From an uncultured Oscillibacter sp. (GTDB taxonomy: Bacteria > Bacillota > Clostridia > Oscillospirales > Oscillospiraceae), in the NCBI GenBank assembly GCA_945868085.1, contig CAMBKF010000015.1, forward strand, positions 1-44,628: a DNA stretch of 44,628 bases, read 5' to 3'. The notes beneath the pieces are model-generated. The model was not told the origin of the DNA. It saw only the letters and a list, made by a program, of their open reading frames with translations, and did no database searches. This document shows, one piece after another, positions 16,843 to 25,209 of the stretch. The stretch's first letter is position 1, and each line of letters begins with the position of its first letter. A program made the position numbers and the translations under genes.

Positions 16843-19800
16843 ATGAAGAAACGAATATTAAGCATCCTGCTGGCCCTGTGCCTGGCTCTGAGCCTGCTGC
16901 CCACCCTGGCCTTTGGCCAGGAGACCGTGGGGCAGGCCGCCACGGAAGCCGAGCTGACCGCCGCCCTGGCGGACAGCGCCAACGACGTGGTCCGGCTGAC
17001 GGCGGACATCACCATTACGGCGGGGCTGAAGGTCCAGCACAATGTCACCGTGGACTTAAACGGCTGCGTCCTGCGCTATGACGAGGCGGCGGCCCCTGAC
17101 AGCATCTTCCGCGTCGCGGGGGGCAAGACCCTGACCATGACCGACAGCCGCCCTGCGGCGCAGCATGAGGATGAGACCCTCCCCGCCGGCGGCCTCATCA
17201 CCGGCGGCAAGGGGTTTAAGTATGACAATGGCGCGGGACAGTCCTTCTCTTACTTTGGCGGCGGCGTGTATGTGGATGTGGACGCGTCCTTTGTGCTGGC
17301 GGGCGGCACCATCTATGCCTGCGGCGTCCAGCGCGGAGCGAGTGGACAAGTGCAGGGCGGCGGCATCTACTGCCAGGGCGGCTCCGTCACCATCAGCGGC
17401 GGTGCGATCCGGAACTGCGCTGTCTCCGGCGGCCTTGGCGCCAGCGGCGGCGGCGTATACATTCGCTCCCGGACTTCCTGGCCTTCCTTTACCATGACCG
17501 GCGGCATCATCAGCGGCTGCTCTGCCATGAGCGGCGGCGGTATCATGGCATACGGGAGCGCCGTCCGGATCACCGGCGGCAGCATCGAGAACTGCAAGGC
17601 AAGCGAAAACGGCGGCGGCCTGTATGTTTCCGGCAACCCCGAAGACGGCCAGGCGGCTGTTCTGGACGCTGCGATCTCCGGCTGCGAGGCGGAAAACGGC
17701 GGCGGCCTGTACCTTGGTGGGTTTACCAAGCTGGAGCTGCGGAAGAACGCCCGCATCACGGGCTGCACGGCAGAAGACGGCGCCGTGGTCTATATGGATC
17801 TTGGCACCCCCTATTCCGCCAATGCTCCCGGCACCTTCCTCTATGCCAACGGCGGCCGGGTGGAGGGCACGGTGTATATCGGGGCAAACTACTATGGCTC
17901 AAGAGAGGGCTACTCCACTGTTGATGGCAACGGCGTAAAGGTCACCAACGCCATCGACCACACGGACGGTCAGCCCAGCACGGTCTTCACCGGCGATGTC
18001 TACTGCCAGGGCGACATCCGGGGCGGCATCTTCTACGGCAGCGTCACCGTGCTGGATCCTTATGACGACATGGTCAGCCCATCAGAAGATAACCTTTGGA
18101 AAATATGCAGCAACCTCTCCGGCGGCAGCTTCTATGGCCCCGTCCGCACGGAGTGCCATGTCTCCGGCGGCACGTACTACGCCGGTCTGAGCCTGGAAAG
18201 GAACGCCAAGCTCAGCGGCAAACCCATGGACACCGGCGGCGTGTTCAATGACGAGATCAACACCCCCGACCCCAAGGGCAAGCCCGTCACCGTGACCTAT
18301 GAATATGGGGACCTGGGCGGGATCTATGCCCAGCAGGTCGTCCAGAAGGGCGAGACGGCCATCCGGCCCACGGAGCCGAAAATGAACGGCTTCACCTTCT
18401 GCGGCTGGTACACGGACGCGGGCTGCACGGATGAGAGCAAGTATGACTTTACCGCGCCTGTGACAGGGAACATCACGCTGTATGCCAAGTGGGAAGGCAC
18501 ATTCTACGGCATCCGCATCACCGACAAGGACGGCGAAGTGTACTACGTCACCGACAAGAACGCAGACGATGTGCTGGGCGACGGCACGGTAGTCTACACG
18601 CCGGGAGATTGGAACGAAGCGGAGATTCCCGATGAATACTGGGCGGATGCTGCCCATACCACCTTTACCCAGGAAGCCTGGGAGAAGCTCATGGCTGGCG
18701 AGGAGATCCCGGGCATTCACTTCCCGAAGCTGACACTGAACGGTGCAGAGCTGCAGGAGATCGCAGCCCGTTGCGGCTGGGGAGCGGATCCGCAGACGCG
18801 GACGCTCAACACCTTCCTGCGTTTGGAGCTGGTGGGAAAGAACGCTATTTCCAATGCTGAGGAGCGCGGAGCCGGGATCTACTGCCCTCTCGGAATGAAC
18901 CTGCTGGTTTCCGGAGACGGCAGTCTGGATGTTACGGCGGACTGTGCCATTTCGACGGAGGGTGGCCTATTCTGTCAGCGCGGCGGCGAAGTCACGCTGT
19001 CGGCCAGACGCATGGGCATTGCCCACAGCTACTCACATTACCTCCGATTTTACGGCGGCAAGCTGACCATCCAGGTGACAAGCACGGAGAGCAACAACGA
19101 TTACGGTGCGCTGCCGTTCTACAACAGCGATGAAACGTTCCAGATCATGGACGGCGCTGCCTTCCGGGTGGGGAACTCGGCGGAAGACAATGTTCTCATC
19201 ACCCCGCCGTCGTCCGGTGAGTTCAAACCCGATGATATTTTCGACCAGCTGGAAGGAAAAGTCACAACGTCCAGACCGTACTACCTCTCCCTGACCGCCA
19301 ACTATACCGTGACCTTCGACACCGACGGCGCCGGCACCGTGGACACCCAGACCGTCCCCTACGGCGGCCGGGTGACAAAGCCCGCCACCCCCACCAGGAC
19401 CGGACATACCTTCGGCGGCTGGTATCTGGGGGAGGAAGAATATGATTTCACCGCCCCCGTGACGGAAAACCTCGCCCTCGCGGCTTTCTGGTTTACAGAC
19501 TTGTATACCATCACCTTTGACTCCGCCGGCGGCACCCCCATTATGCCCATCACCCAGGACTACGGCGTGGCCATCTCCGCCCCTGCAGACCCCCAGAAGA
19601 CCGGCTACGTCTTCGCGGGCTGGGACCAGGAGTTCCCGGCCACCATGCCTGCCCGGGACCTGACCCTCACGGCCCGGTGGACCCTCTGCACACACATGGG
19701 CAGCGCGACTCATCCCACCTGCACGAAGGGCTCCACCTGCACCCTCTGCGGCGAGACTCTGCCCGCTGCAGGCCATGACTACACCTGGCAGAGCGGCGGC

Positions 19801-20529
19801 GGTCTGTACTGGCAGCAATGCAGCATCTGCACCCAGGAAACAGCCAAAAAGCCCATCCCCCAGCTGACTATCAGCGGCGCGGACCGGGTCTGCCGCACCC
19901 AGGACTACACCTTCTCCTTCACCCTGCCTCAGGGCTGCCAGGACCCCACCTACGGCTATGATTTCATGGGCCTGCTGGGCGATGGCGGCCTGGAGGCTGA
20001 CCTGAAGGACGGCGTTTACAGCGCCGCCATTCGGACGGATTCCTACTACACCGCCGCCGGTTTCCAGGTGATGGTGTCGGCGCAGACGGAGGACGGCTTC
20101 GTGTTCACCGTGACCAAGGATGTTGCCATCGTGGACGGCCACCAGGGCGGCACAGCCACCTGTACGGATCAGGCTGTGTGCGAGATCTGCGGTGAGCGCT
20201 ACGGCGACCTGGACGCCGGGCACCACGGGGACCTCCGGCACGTCCCGGCCCGGGCGGCCACCACGGACGCGGAAGGCAATATCGAGTATTGGTACTGCGG
20301 CGGCTGCCATAAGTATTATGCCGACGCGGCGGCCACCCGGGAGATCACCCAGGCCGACACCGTAACGGCGAAGCTGCCCGCCCCGGTGATCCCGTCCGCC
20401 CCGGAAACGCCGTCTACCCCGTCCACCGGCGACGGCGGCGCGGCCCTGTGGATCACCCTGCTCCTGGTCAGCGGTGTGCTGGCGGGCATGGCCGTGACCA
20501 AGAAGAGAAAGCATAGCAAGAATGCCTGA
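16843..20529 (+). CDS. Large beta-helix and InlB-repeat surface protein with a sortase-like tail
   Basis: This 1228-residue secreted protein has a signal peptide (MKKRILSILLALCLALSLLP). Residues about 25-460 form a Gly-rich right-handed beta-helix region with repeated GGGxY and ITGG turns. InlB-type B repeats sit near residues 485-550, 825-885 and 890-945, each ending in a GW...W pattern. Two zinc-ribbon-like cysteine modules follow (CTHMGS...CTLCG and CTDQAVCEICG). The C-terminus is TPSTGDGG, a hydrophobic helix and KKRKHSK, a variant cell-wall sorting signal. It follows the collagen-like gene after 15 bases with a GGAGGAAAGG site and ends in a strong terminator. Its beta-solenoid opening resembles that of the neighbour (VDLNGCVLRY versus IDLNGHVLNA), so the two share an ancestor. 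Confidence 0.85.
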   Translation: MKKRILSILLALCLALSLLPTLAFGQETVGQAATEAELTAALADSANDVVRLTADITITAGLKVQHNVTVDLNGCVLRYDEAAAPDSIFRVAGGKTLTMTDSRPAAQHEDETLPAGGLITGGKGFKYDNGAGQSFSYFGGGVYVDVDASFVLAGGTIYACGVQRGASGQVQGGGIYCQGGSVTISGGAIRNCAVSGGLGASGGGVYIRSRTSWPSFTMTGGIISGCSAMSGGGIMAYGSAVRITGGSIENCKASENGGGLYVSGNPEDGQAAVLDAAISGCEAENGGGLYLGGFTKLELRKNARITGCTAEDGAVVYMDLGTPYSANAPGTFLYANGGRVEGTVYIGANYYGSREGYSTVDGNGVKVTNAIDHTDGQPSTVFTGDVYCQGDIRGGIFYGSVTVLDPYDDMVSPSEDNLWKICSNLSGGSFYGPVRTECHVSGGTYYAGLSLERNAKLSGKPMDTGGVFNDEINTPDPKGKPVTVTYEYGDLGGIYAQQVVQKGETAIRPTEPKMNGFTFCGWYTDAGCTDESKYDFTAPVTGNITLYAKWEGTFYGIRITDKDGEVYYVTDKNADDVLGDGTVVYTPGDWNEAEIPDEYWADAAHTTFTQEAWEKLMAGEEIPGIHFPKLTLNGAELQEIAARCGWGADPQTRTLNTFLRLELVGKNAISNAEERGAGIYCPLGMNLLVSGDGSLDVTADCAISTEGGLFCQRGGEVTLSARRMGIAHSYSHYLRFYGGKLTIQVTSTESNNDYGALPFYNSDETFQIMDGAAFRVGNSAEDNVLITPPSSGEFKPDDIFDQLEGKVTTSRPYYLSLTANYTVTFDTDGAGTVDTQTVPYGGRVTKPATPTRTGHTFGGWYLGEEEYDFTAPVTENLALAAFWFTDLYTITFDSAGGTPIMPITQDYGVAISAPADPQKTGYVFAGWDQEFPATMPARDLTLTARWTLCTHMGSATHPTCTKGSTCTLCGETLPAAGHDYTWQSGGGLYWQQCSICTQETAKKPIPQLTISGADRVCRTQDYTFSFTLPQGCQDPTYGYDFMGLLGDGGLEADLKDGVYSAAIRTDSYYTAAGFQVMVSAQTEDGFVFTVTKDVAIVDGHQGGTATCTDQAVCEICGERYGDLDAGHHGDLRHVPARAATTDAEGNIEYWYCGGCHKYYADAAATREITQADTVTAKLPAPVIPSAPETPSTPSTGDGGAALWITLLLVSGVLAGMAVTKKRKHSKNA

Positions 20530-20535
20530 CCCCCC

Positions 20536-20569
20536 GCGGCGGCTGCCTGACCGGCAGCCGCCGCTTTTT
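20536..20569 (+). terminator. Terminator of the TetR-surface protein operon
   Basis: GCGGCGGCTGCC and its exact complement form a 12-bp stem around a 5-base loop, followed by TTTTT. From here to 20778 no gene is seen. Confidence 0.9.
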
Positions 20570-20778
20570 GCGTTTTCGTTGGCGGATCCGATAGCTCCCG
20601 TGCGCCCGGTGCCCGGGGCAGGGGAGGGGTTTCCGCTGCCGACCCGGCCGGAAGAAACCGGTCATATACGGACCTGTGAGTATTGTTGCCAATGGCCTGG
20701 CATGTTTTTTGCTCCGCGTTTGTGCGTTTCGACAGAAAAATGTGAAATATTTTGGTAACTTATCCATGGGGAACGGCT

Positions 20779-20807
20779 TTGACATTTGCGCTGGAAGCTG
20801 GTAGAAT
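20779..20807 (+). promoter_or_regulatory. Promoter of the lacI-type regulator gene
   Basis: TTGACA and TAGAAT are separated by 17 bases. Downstream, the direct repeat TACCGG (near 20828-20845) lies in the untranslated leader and might be part of an operator. Confidence 0.8.
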
Positions 20808-20881
20808 AAAGAAAAAGTGGAAACGATACCGGAAATGTTACCGGGACCAACTTTTCATATTCTGCACCCGGAGGCTGCCCC

Positions 20882-21895
20882 ATGACCATTAAAGATATTG
20901 CCAGACTCAGCGGCGTTGGCGTGAGCACGGTGTCCCGGGTTCTCAACGACCGCCCCGATGTGAGCGAGGAGAGCCGCCGCCGCGTGCTGCAGGTCATCGC
21001 CGAATACAACTACCTGCCCAACAATTCCGCTCGAAGCCTTGTGCGCACGAAGTCAGATGCCGTCGGCCTGGTGGTGCGCGGTGTGCAGAACCCCTTTTAT
21101 ACCGGCATTATCCGTGCCATTGAGCGGGATTTGGATGCGGCGGATTTTACCATGGTCATGCGGCAGATTGGCTCCTGCGAGGACGAGATCAAGTGCGGCG
21201 CCATGATGGAGCGGGAAAAGCGCCTGCAGGGCATCATTTTCCTCGGCGGCCGGTCGGATTATACCCCGGCGGAGACGGCCTTGCTCAATGTCCCCTTCGT
21301 CTGCTGCTCCTATACCAATGCCTATGGCACCCTGGACCCCGCCAAATACTCCTCCGTCTCCATCGCCGATGAGCAGGAGGCCTACCGCGCCGTGATGGAC
21401 CTGGCGCAAAAGGGCCACCGCCGAATCGCAGCCCTGTCCACAGACCCCCGGGATTGCTCCATTTCCCAGCTGCGCTGCGCCGGCTATGCCCGCGCCTTGC
21501 ACGATTTGGGCCTGTCTCCCGAAGACGGAGAGATCATCCGTGCAGACGACTTCACCATTGAATCCGCTTACCGCGCCGTGGGGGAGCGGCTCAAGCGCCC
21601 GGCGGACTTCACCGCCATCTTCGCCATTTCGGACGATATGGCCATCGGCGCCATGCGGGCCCTGCGGGAGAGCGGGCGCTCCATTCCCGAGGATTGCTCC
21701 ATCATCGCCATCGACGGCCTGACGGTTTCCGAGTACATCTACCCCATGCTCACCACCCTCTGCCAGCCCACGGATGAAATGGGCGCCAGGAGCGTGGAGA
21801 TATTGATGAGCGTCATTCGCGGCGGCACCCATCGCCACCTGATCCTGCCCACCACGCTGCGCACCGGCCAGTCCGTGCGCAATCTGATTCAGTGA
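20882..21895 (+). CDS. LacI family transcriptional regulator of the alpha-glucan locus
   Basis: This 337-residue LacI-type repressor has the N-terminal helix-turn-helix TIKDIARLSGVGVSTVSRVL with the hinge-helix region NYLPNNSARSL, followed by a periplasmic-binding-protein-like sugar sensor domain ending in a TTLCQPTDEMG block typical of the family. The ATG at 20882 follows GGAGG. It precedes a sugar-binding protein, two permeases and malQ, so it most likely senses maltose, maltodextrin or a related glucoside. A 26-bp palindrome overlapping its stop codon is the likely operator for the transporter genes. Confidence 0.9.
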   Translation: MTIKDIARLSGVGVSTVSRVLNDRPDVSEESRRRVLQVIAEYNYLPNNSARSLVRTKSDAVGLVVRGVQNPFYTGIIRAIERDLDAADFTMVMRQIGSCEDEIKCGAMMEREKRLQGIIFLGGRSDYTPAETALLNVPFVCCSYTNAYGTLDPAKYSSVSIADEQEAYRAVMDLAQKGHRRIAALSTDPRDCSISQLRCAGYARALHDLGLSPEDGEIIRADDFTIESAYRAVGERLKRPADFTAIFAISDDMAIGAMRALRESGRSIPEDCSIIAIDGLTVSEYIYPMLTTLCQPTDEMGARSVEILMSVIRGGTHRHLILPTTLRTGQSVRNLIQ

Positions 21896-21920
21896 TTTTC
21901 CCGCGTAAACGCGTGAAAAT
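21895..21920. promoter_or_regulatory. 26-bp LacI-type operator palindrome before the solute-binding protein gene
   Basis: Two 12-base arms, ATTTTCCCGCGT and ACGCGTGAAAAT, match at 11 of 12 positions around a central AA. The core CGCGTAAACGCG is the kind of symmetric site bound by LacI-family repressors. It overlaps the regulator's stop codon and lies 28 bases before the binding-protein gene. Confidence 0.72.
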
Positions 21921-21947
21921 AAATATGATACAAGGAGAATGATGAAG

Positions 21948-23255
21948 ATGAAAATGAAGAAGTTCCTATCGCTTGTTCTCGCGCTCGTCATGGCTTTTGC
22001 CCTGGTCGCCTGCGGCCAGAAGCAGGGCGGTGACGCATCCGGCCGTGTGTTCTGGCTGAATTTCAAGCCCGAAGCCGATGCCACTCTCCAGAAGGTCGCT
22101 GCCATGTATACCGATAAGACCGGTGTACCTGTCACCGTCCAGACCGCTGCCTCCGGCACTTACAATGAGACCCTGACCTCCGCCATGGATAAGGATGCTC
22201 CCCCCACGCTGTTCGTGGTGGGCAACCAGGCCGCCGTGGGCACCTGGGGCGACTATTGCTACGACCTGAAGGATACCAAGGTCGCCGGCGAGCTGAGCAC
22301 CGATGCCTATAACCTGTATGATGACAGCGGCAAGCTCTGCTCCATCGGCTATTGCTATGAGTGCTACGGCATCATCGTCAATAAGGACCTGCTGCAGAAG
22401 GCCGGCTATGAGCTGTCCGACATCAAGAATTTCGACACCCTCAAGACCATTGTCGAGGATATCCACAGCCGCGCTGCGGAGCTGGGCTTTGATGCCTTCA
22501 CTTCCTCCTCCATGAGCGGCGATTCCAGCTGGCGCTTCACCGGCCACCTGGCCAACCTTGAGTATTACTATGAGTCCGTGGATGATCCCGATGCCTGGAA
22601 GACCTGCCCCGCCAGCATCAAGGGCACCTACATGCAGAACTACAAGAACCTGTGGGATCTGTACATCAACAACAGCGCCGTGGATCCTTCCACTCTGGCT
22701 GCCGGCGGCTATGACGCCGAGGCTGAGTTCGGCAAGGAGCAGGCTGTGTTCTATCAGAACGGTTCCTGGGAGTGGGCTGCTCTGACCGGCACTGGCGATA
22801 ACCAGTACGGCCTGGATAACCTGGCCATGATCCCCTTCTACTGCGGTGTCGCCGGCGAGGAGAAGGCCGGTCTGAACTGCGGTACCGAGAACTGCTGGGC
22901 CGTGAACGCCAAGGCTTCCGAGGCGGACATCCAGGCCACTCTGGACTTCATGTACTGGCTGGTCACCGATGCTGAGGCCTCTCAGATGCTGGTGAACGAG
23001 CTGGGTATCCTGCCCTATAAGCAGGCTGCCAAGACCGCCAACGGTTTCCTGGGCGATGCTGATGCCTACACCGCTGCCGGCAACTATGTCATGCCTTGGG
23101 TCACCAACTTCCAGCCCAATGTGGACGCCTATCGTGACGGTATCGTCTCCGCTATGAACCAGTATGATTCCGATCGTACCGACGCCAACTGGGAGCTGGT
23201 CAAGACGGCCTTCGTGGATGGCTGGGCTACCCAGTATGCTGCTGCCAACGGCTAA
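21948..23255 (+). CDS. Sugar ABC transporter solute-binding lipoprotein (family 1)
   Basis: This extracellular solute-binding protein (435 residues from the chosen start) of the MalE-like family 1 delivers an oligosaccharide to the permeases that follow. The lipoprotein signal ends in FALVACGQK, with the cysteine as the lipid anchor. The mature part shows the two-lobed family layout, including the VFYQNGSWEWAAL segment and a late MPWVTNFQPNVD block with aromatic residues suited to sugar stacking. Three ATGs lie close together (21939, 21942, 21948); 21948 has the best distance to AAGGAG. Codon use is biased to pyrimidine-ending codons (GTC, GCC), which suggests high expression. Maltodextrin as ligand is inferred from malQ downstream. 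Confidence 0.88.
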   Translation: MKMKKFLSLVLALVMAFALVACGQKQGGDASGRVFWLNFKPEADATLQKVAAMYTDKTGVPVTVQTAASGTYNETLTSAMDKDAPPTLFVVGNQAAVGTWGDYCYDLKDTKVAGELSTDAYNLYDDSGKLCSIGYCYECYGIIVNKDLLQKAGYELSDIKNFDTLKTIVEDIHSRAAELGFDAFTSSSMSGDSSWRFTGHLANLEYYYESVDDPDAWKTCPASIKGTYMQNYKNLWDLYINNSAVDPSTLAAGGYDAEAEFGKEQAVFYQNGSWEWAALTGTGDNQYGLDNLAMIPFYCGVAGEEKAGLNCGTENCWAVNAKASEADIQATLDFMYWLVTDAEASQMLVNELGILPYKQAAKTANGFLGDADAYTAAGNYVMPWVTNFQPNVDAYRDGIVSAMNQYDSDRTDANWELVKTAFVDGWATQYAAANG

Positions 23256-23289
23256 TTCGGTCTAAAACCGGATACCCTAAAACAAGCAA

Positions 23290-23322
23290 GGAGGGGCGGG
23301 CCTTCGCCCGCCTCTCCTTTTC
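23290..23322 (+). terminator. Terminator-like hairpin between binding protein and permease genes
   Basis: A 12-bp stem (GGAGGGGCGGGC, one G-U pair) with a 4-base loop is followed by TTTTCT. It lies inside the operon, so partial read-through would make more binding protein than permease, a common arrangement for ABC importers. Confidence 0.8.
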
Positions 23323-23390
23323 TATCACGGCAGGGACCGCGGGAGGTCCGCGCCGTGCTGTAATTTATTTTTTCGATGGGAGTGATCGAT

Positions 23391-24305
23391 TTGAAGCGTA
23401 AGAAAGGCTCTGCACCGGGCAGTCGGGCGCTGATCCGCCGCCCGCTTCGGCGCTGGTTCCCGCTTTTCATGGGGCCCGTGGTCTGCGCCTTCATCATCGG
23501 ATTCGTCTATCCGTTCTGTAAAGGCGTGTACCTTTCCTTCTGCAAGTTCAAAACGACTTCGGACGCGGAGTTTATCGGCCTGGGGAACTATGTCAAGGCG
23601 CTGCAGGATGCCAGCTTCATGCATTCCTTCTGGTATACGGCTCTGTTTGCGCTGGTGTCGCTGGTGTTCATCAATGTGCTGGCCTTCGCCGTGGCCTATG
23701 CCCTTACCCAGGGCATCAAGGGCAGCAGCCTGTTCCGCACGGTGTTCTTCATGCCCAACCTCATCGGCGGCATCGTCCTGGGCTATGTGTGGTCCATGAT
23801 TTTTGACGGCATCCTCACCCGCTACAACACTTCCATCCTCCTGGAAACGAAGTATGGCTTCTGGGGCCTGGTCATCCTCATGTGCTGGCAGCAGATCGGC
23901 TATATGATGATCATTTATATCGCCGGCCTGCAGGCCGTGCCGGATGATATGCTGGAGGCTGCGAAGATCGACGGTGCCAGCCGCTGGCAGACCCTTTGGC
24001 GGGTCACCATCCCCAACGTGATGCCCTCTATCACCATCTGCACCTTCCTCACCCTCACCAACAGCTTCAAGCTCTTTGACCAGAACCTGGCCCTCACCGG
24101 CGGCCAGCCCTTCCTGATCCAGCCTGACGGCTCCGCCATCAAAACCACGGAGATGCTGGCACTGAACATCTACAACACATTCTACGGGCAGAATGTCAAT
24201 GCCCGCGGCACCGCCCAGGCCAAGGCTGTGATCTTCTTCCTGCTGGTTGCCGCCATCGGCCTCATTCAGCTCCGTGCTACCCGCAAAAAGGAGGTGCAGC
24301 AGTAA
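23391..24305 (+). CDS. Sugar ABC transporter permease, MalF-like
   Basis: This is the first inner-membrane permease subunit (304 residues, six predicted helices) of a carbohydrate ABC importer of the MalF/UgpA type. The cytoplasmic EAA loop, which contacts the ATPase, reads EAAKIDGASRWQTLWRVTIP. A TTG at 23391 is the likely start because GGGAG lies 8 bases before it; the ATG at 23376 has no ribosome site and would contain GGGAG within the gene. It overlaps the next permease gene by one base (TAATG). It has no ATPase partner in the window. Confidence 0.88.
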   Translation: MKRKKGSAPGSRALIRRPLRRWFPLFMGPVVCAFIIGFVYPFCKGVYLSFCKFKTTSDAEFIGLGNYVKALQDASFMHSFWYTALFALVSLVFINVLAFAVAYALTQGIKGSSLFRTVFFMPNLIGGIVLGYVWSMIFDGILTRYNTSILLETKYGFWGLVILMCWQQIGYMMIIYIAGLQAVPDDMLEAAKIDGASRWQTLWRVTIPNVMPSITICTFLTLTNSFKLFDQNLALTGGQPFLIQPDGSAIKTTEMLALNIYNTFYGQNVNARGTAQAKAVIFFLLVAAIGLIQLRATRKKEVQQ

Positions 24306-25204
24306 TGAAAGGAACCCTTACCGCCGAACGCCGCCGCAAGTTGGTTTTGTCCATTGTGCTGGCGGTCATCTGCATCATCTATGTGCTGCCCATCTTCATG
24401 GTGGTGCTCAACTCCTTCAAGCTCAATACCTACGTCAAGACCGATACCTTTGCCTTCCCCAATGAGGAGAGCTTTGCCGGCTGGGCCAACTATATCAAGG
24501 GCATGACCTTCGGCAATTATCCCTTCTGGAAGTCTGCGTTTTACAGCCTGTTCATCACCGTGGTCTCCTCGGCGCTGATCCTGCTGTGTACCTCCATGGC
24601 GGCCTGGTATATTGCCCGGGTGGACAGCAAGCTCTGCCGCGCCATATATTACCTGTGCGTTTTCTCCATGGTCGTCCCGTTCCAGATGGTCATGTTCACC
24701 CTGTCCAAGACGGCCGACCAGGTCAAGATCCCGTACTTCAACTTTGCCGACATGGCCTTTGACAAGGTGGCCCTTAACACCCCCTGGACCATTCCCATTG
24801 TCTATTTGGGCTTCGGCGCGGGCCTTGCCATCTTCATGTTTGTGGGCTTTGTAAAGTCCATTCCCCTGGAGATCGAGGAGGCTGCCTCCATCGACGGCTG
24901 CGGCCCGCTGCGCACTTATTTTTCCGTGGTGTTCCCCATGCTGCGTCCGACCATGATCTCCGTGGGCATCCTGGAGATCATGTGGGTCTGGAACGACTAT
25001 CTGCTGCCCTACCTCGTGCTGGACAGCACCAAGTATTTCACCATTCCCATCCACATCCAGTACCTCAAGGGCAGCTACGGCACGGTGGACCTGGGCGCGA
25101 CCATGGCGCTGATTTTCCTGAGCATTCTCCCCGTCATCATTTTCTACCTCTGCTGCCAGAAATATATCATCAAGGGCGTCGCGGCCGGCGCCGTGAAAGG
25201 CTGA
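24305..25204 (+). CDS. Sugar ABC transporter permease, MalG-like
   Basis: This is the second inner-membrane permease subunit (299 residues, six predicted helices) of the MalG/UgpE type. The ATPase-docking loop reads EIEEAASIDGCGPLRTYFSV. The start codon shares one base with the preceding stop and is preceded by AAGGAGGTG, so translation is coupled. The long periplasmic stretch after the first helix (VKTDTFAFPNEESFAGWANY) is usual for MalG-like proteins. No ATP-binding gene follows; Gram-positive bacteria often use one shared ATPase of the MsmK type encoded elsewhere. Confidence 0.9.
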   Translation: MKGTLTAERRRKLVLSIVLAVICIIYVLPIFMVVLNSFKLNTYVKTDTFAFPNEESFAGWANYIKGMTFGNYPFWKSAFYSLFITVVSSALILLCTSMAAWYIARVDSKLCRAIYYLCVFSMVVPFQMVMFTLSKTADQVKIPYFNFADMAFDKVALNTPWTIPIVYLGFGAGLAIFMFVGFVKSIPLEIEEAASIDGCGPLRTYFSVVFPMLRPTMISVGILEIMWVWNDYLLPYLVLDSTKYFTIPIHIQYLKGSYGTVDLGATMALIFLSILPVIIFYLCCQKYIIKGVAAGAVKG

Positions 25205-25209
25205 TTCAT

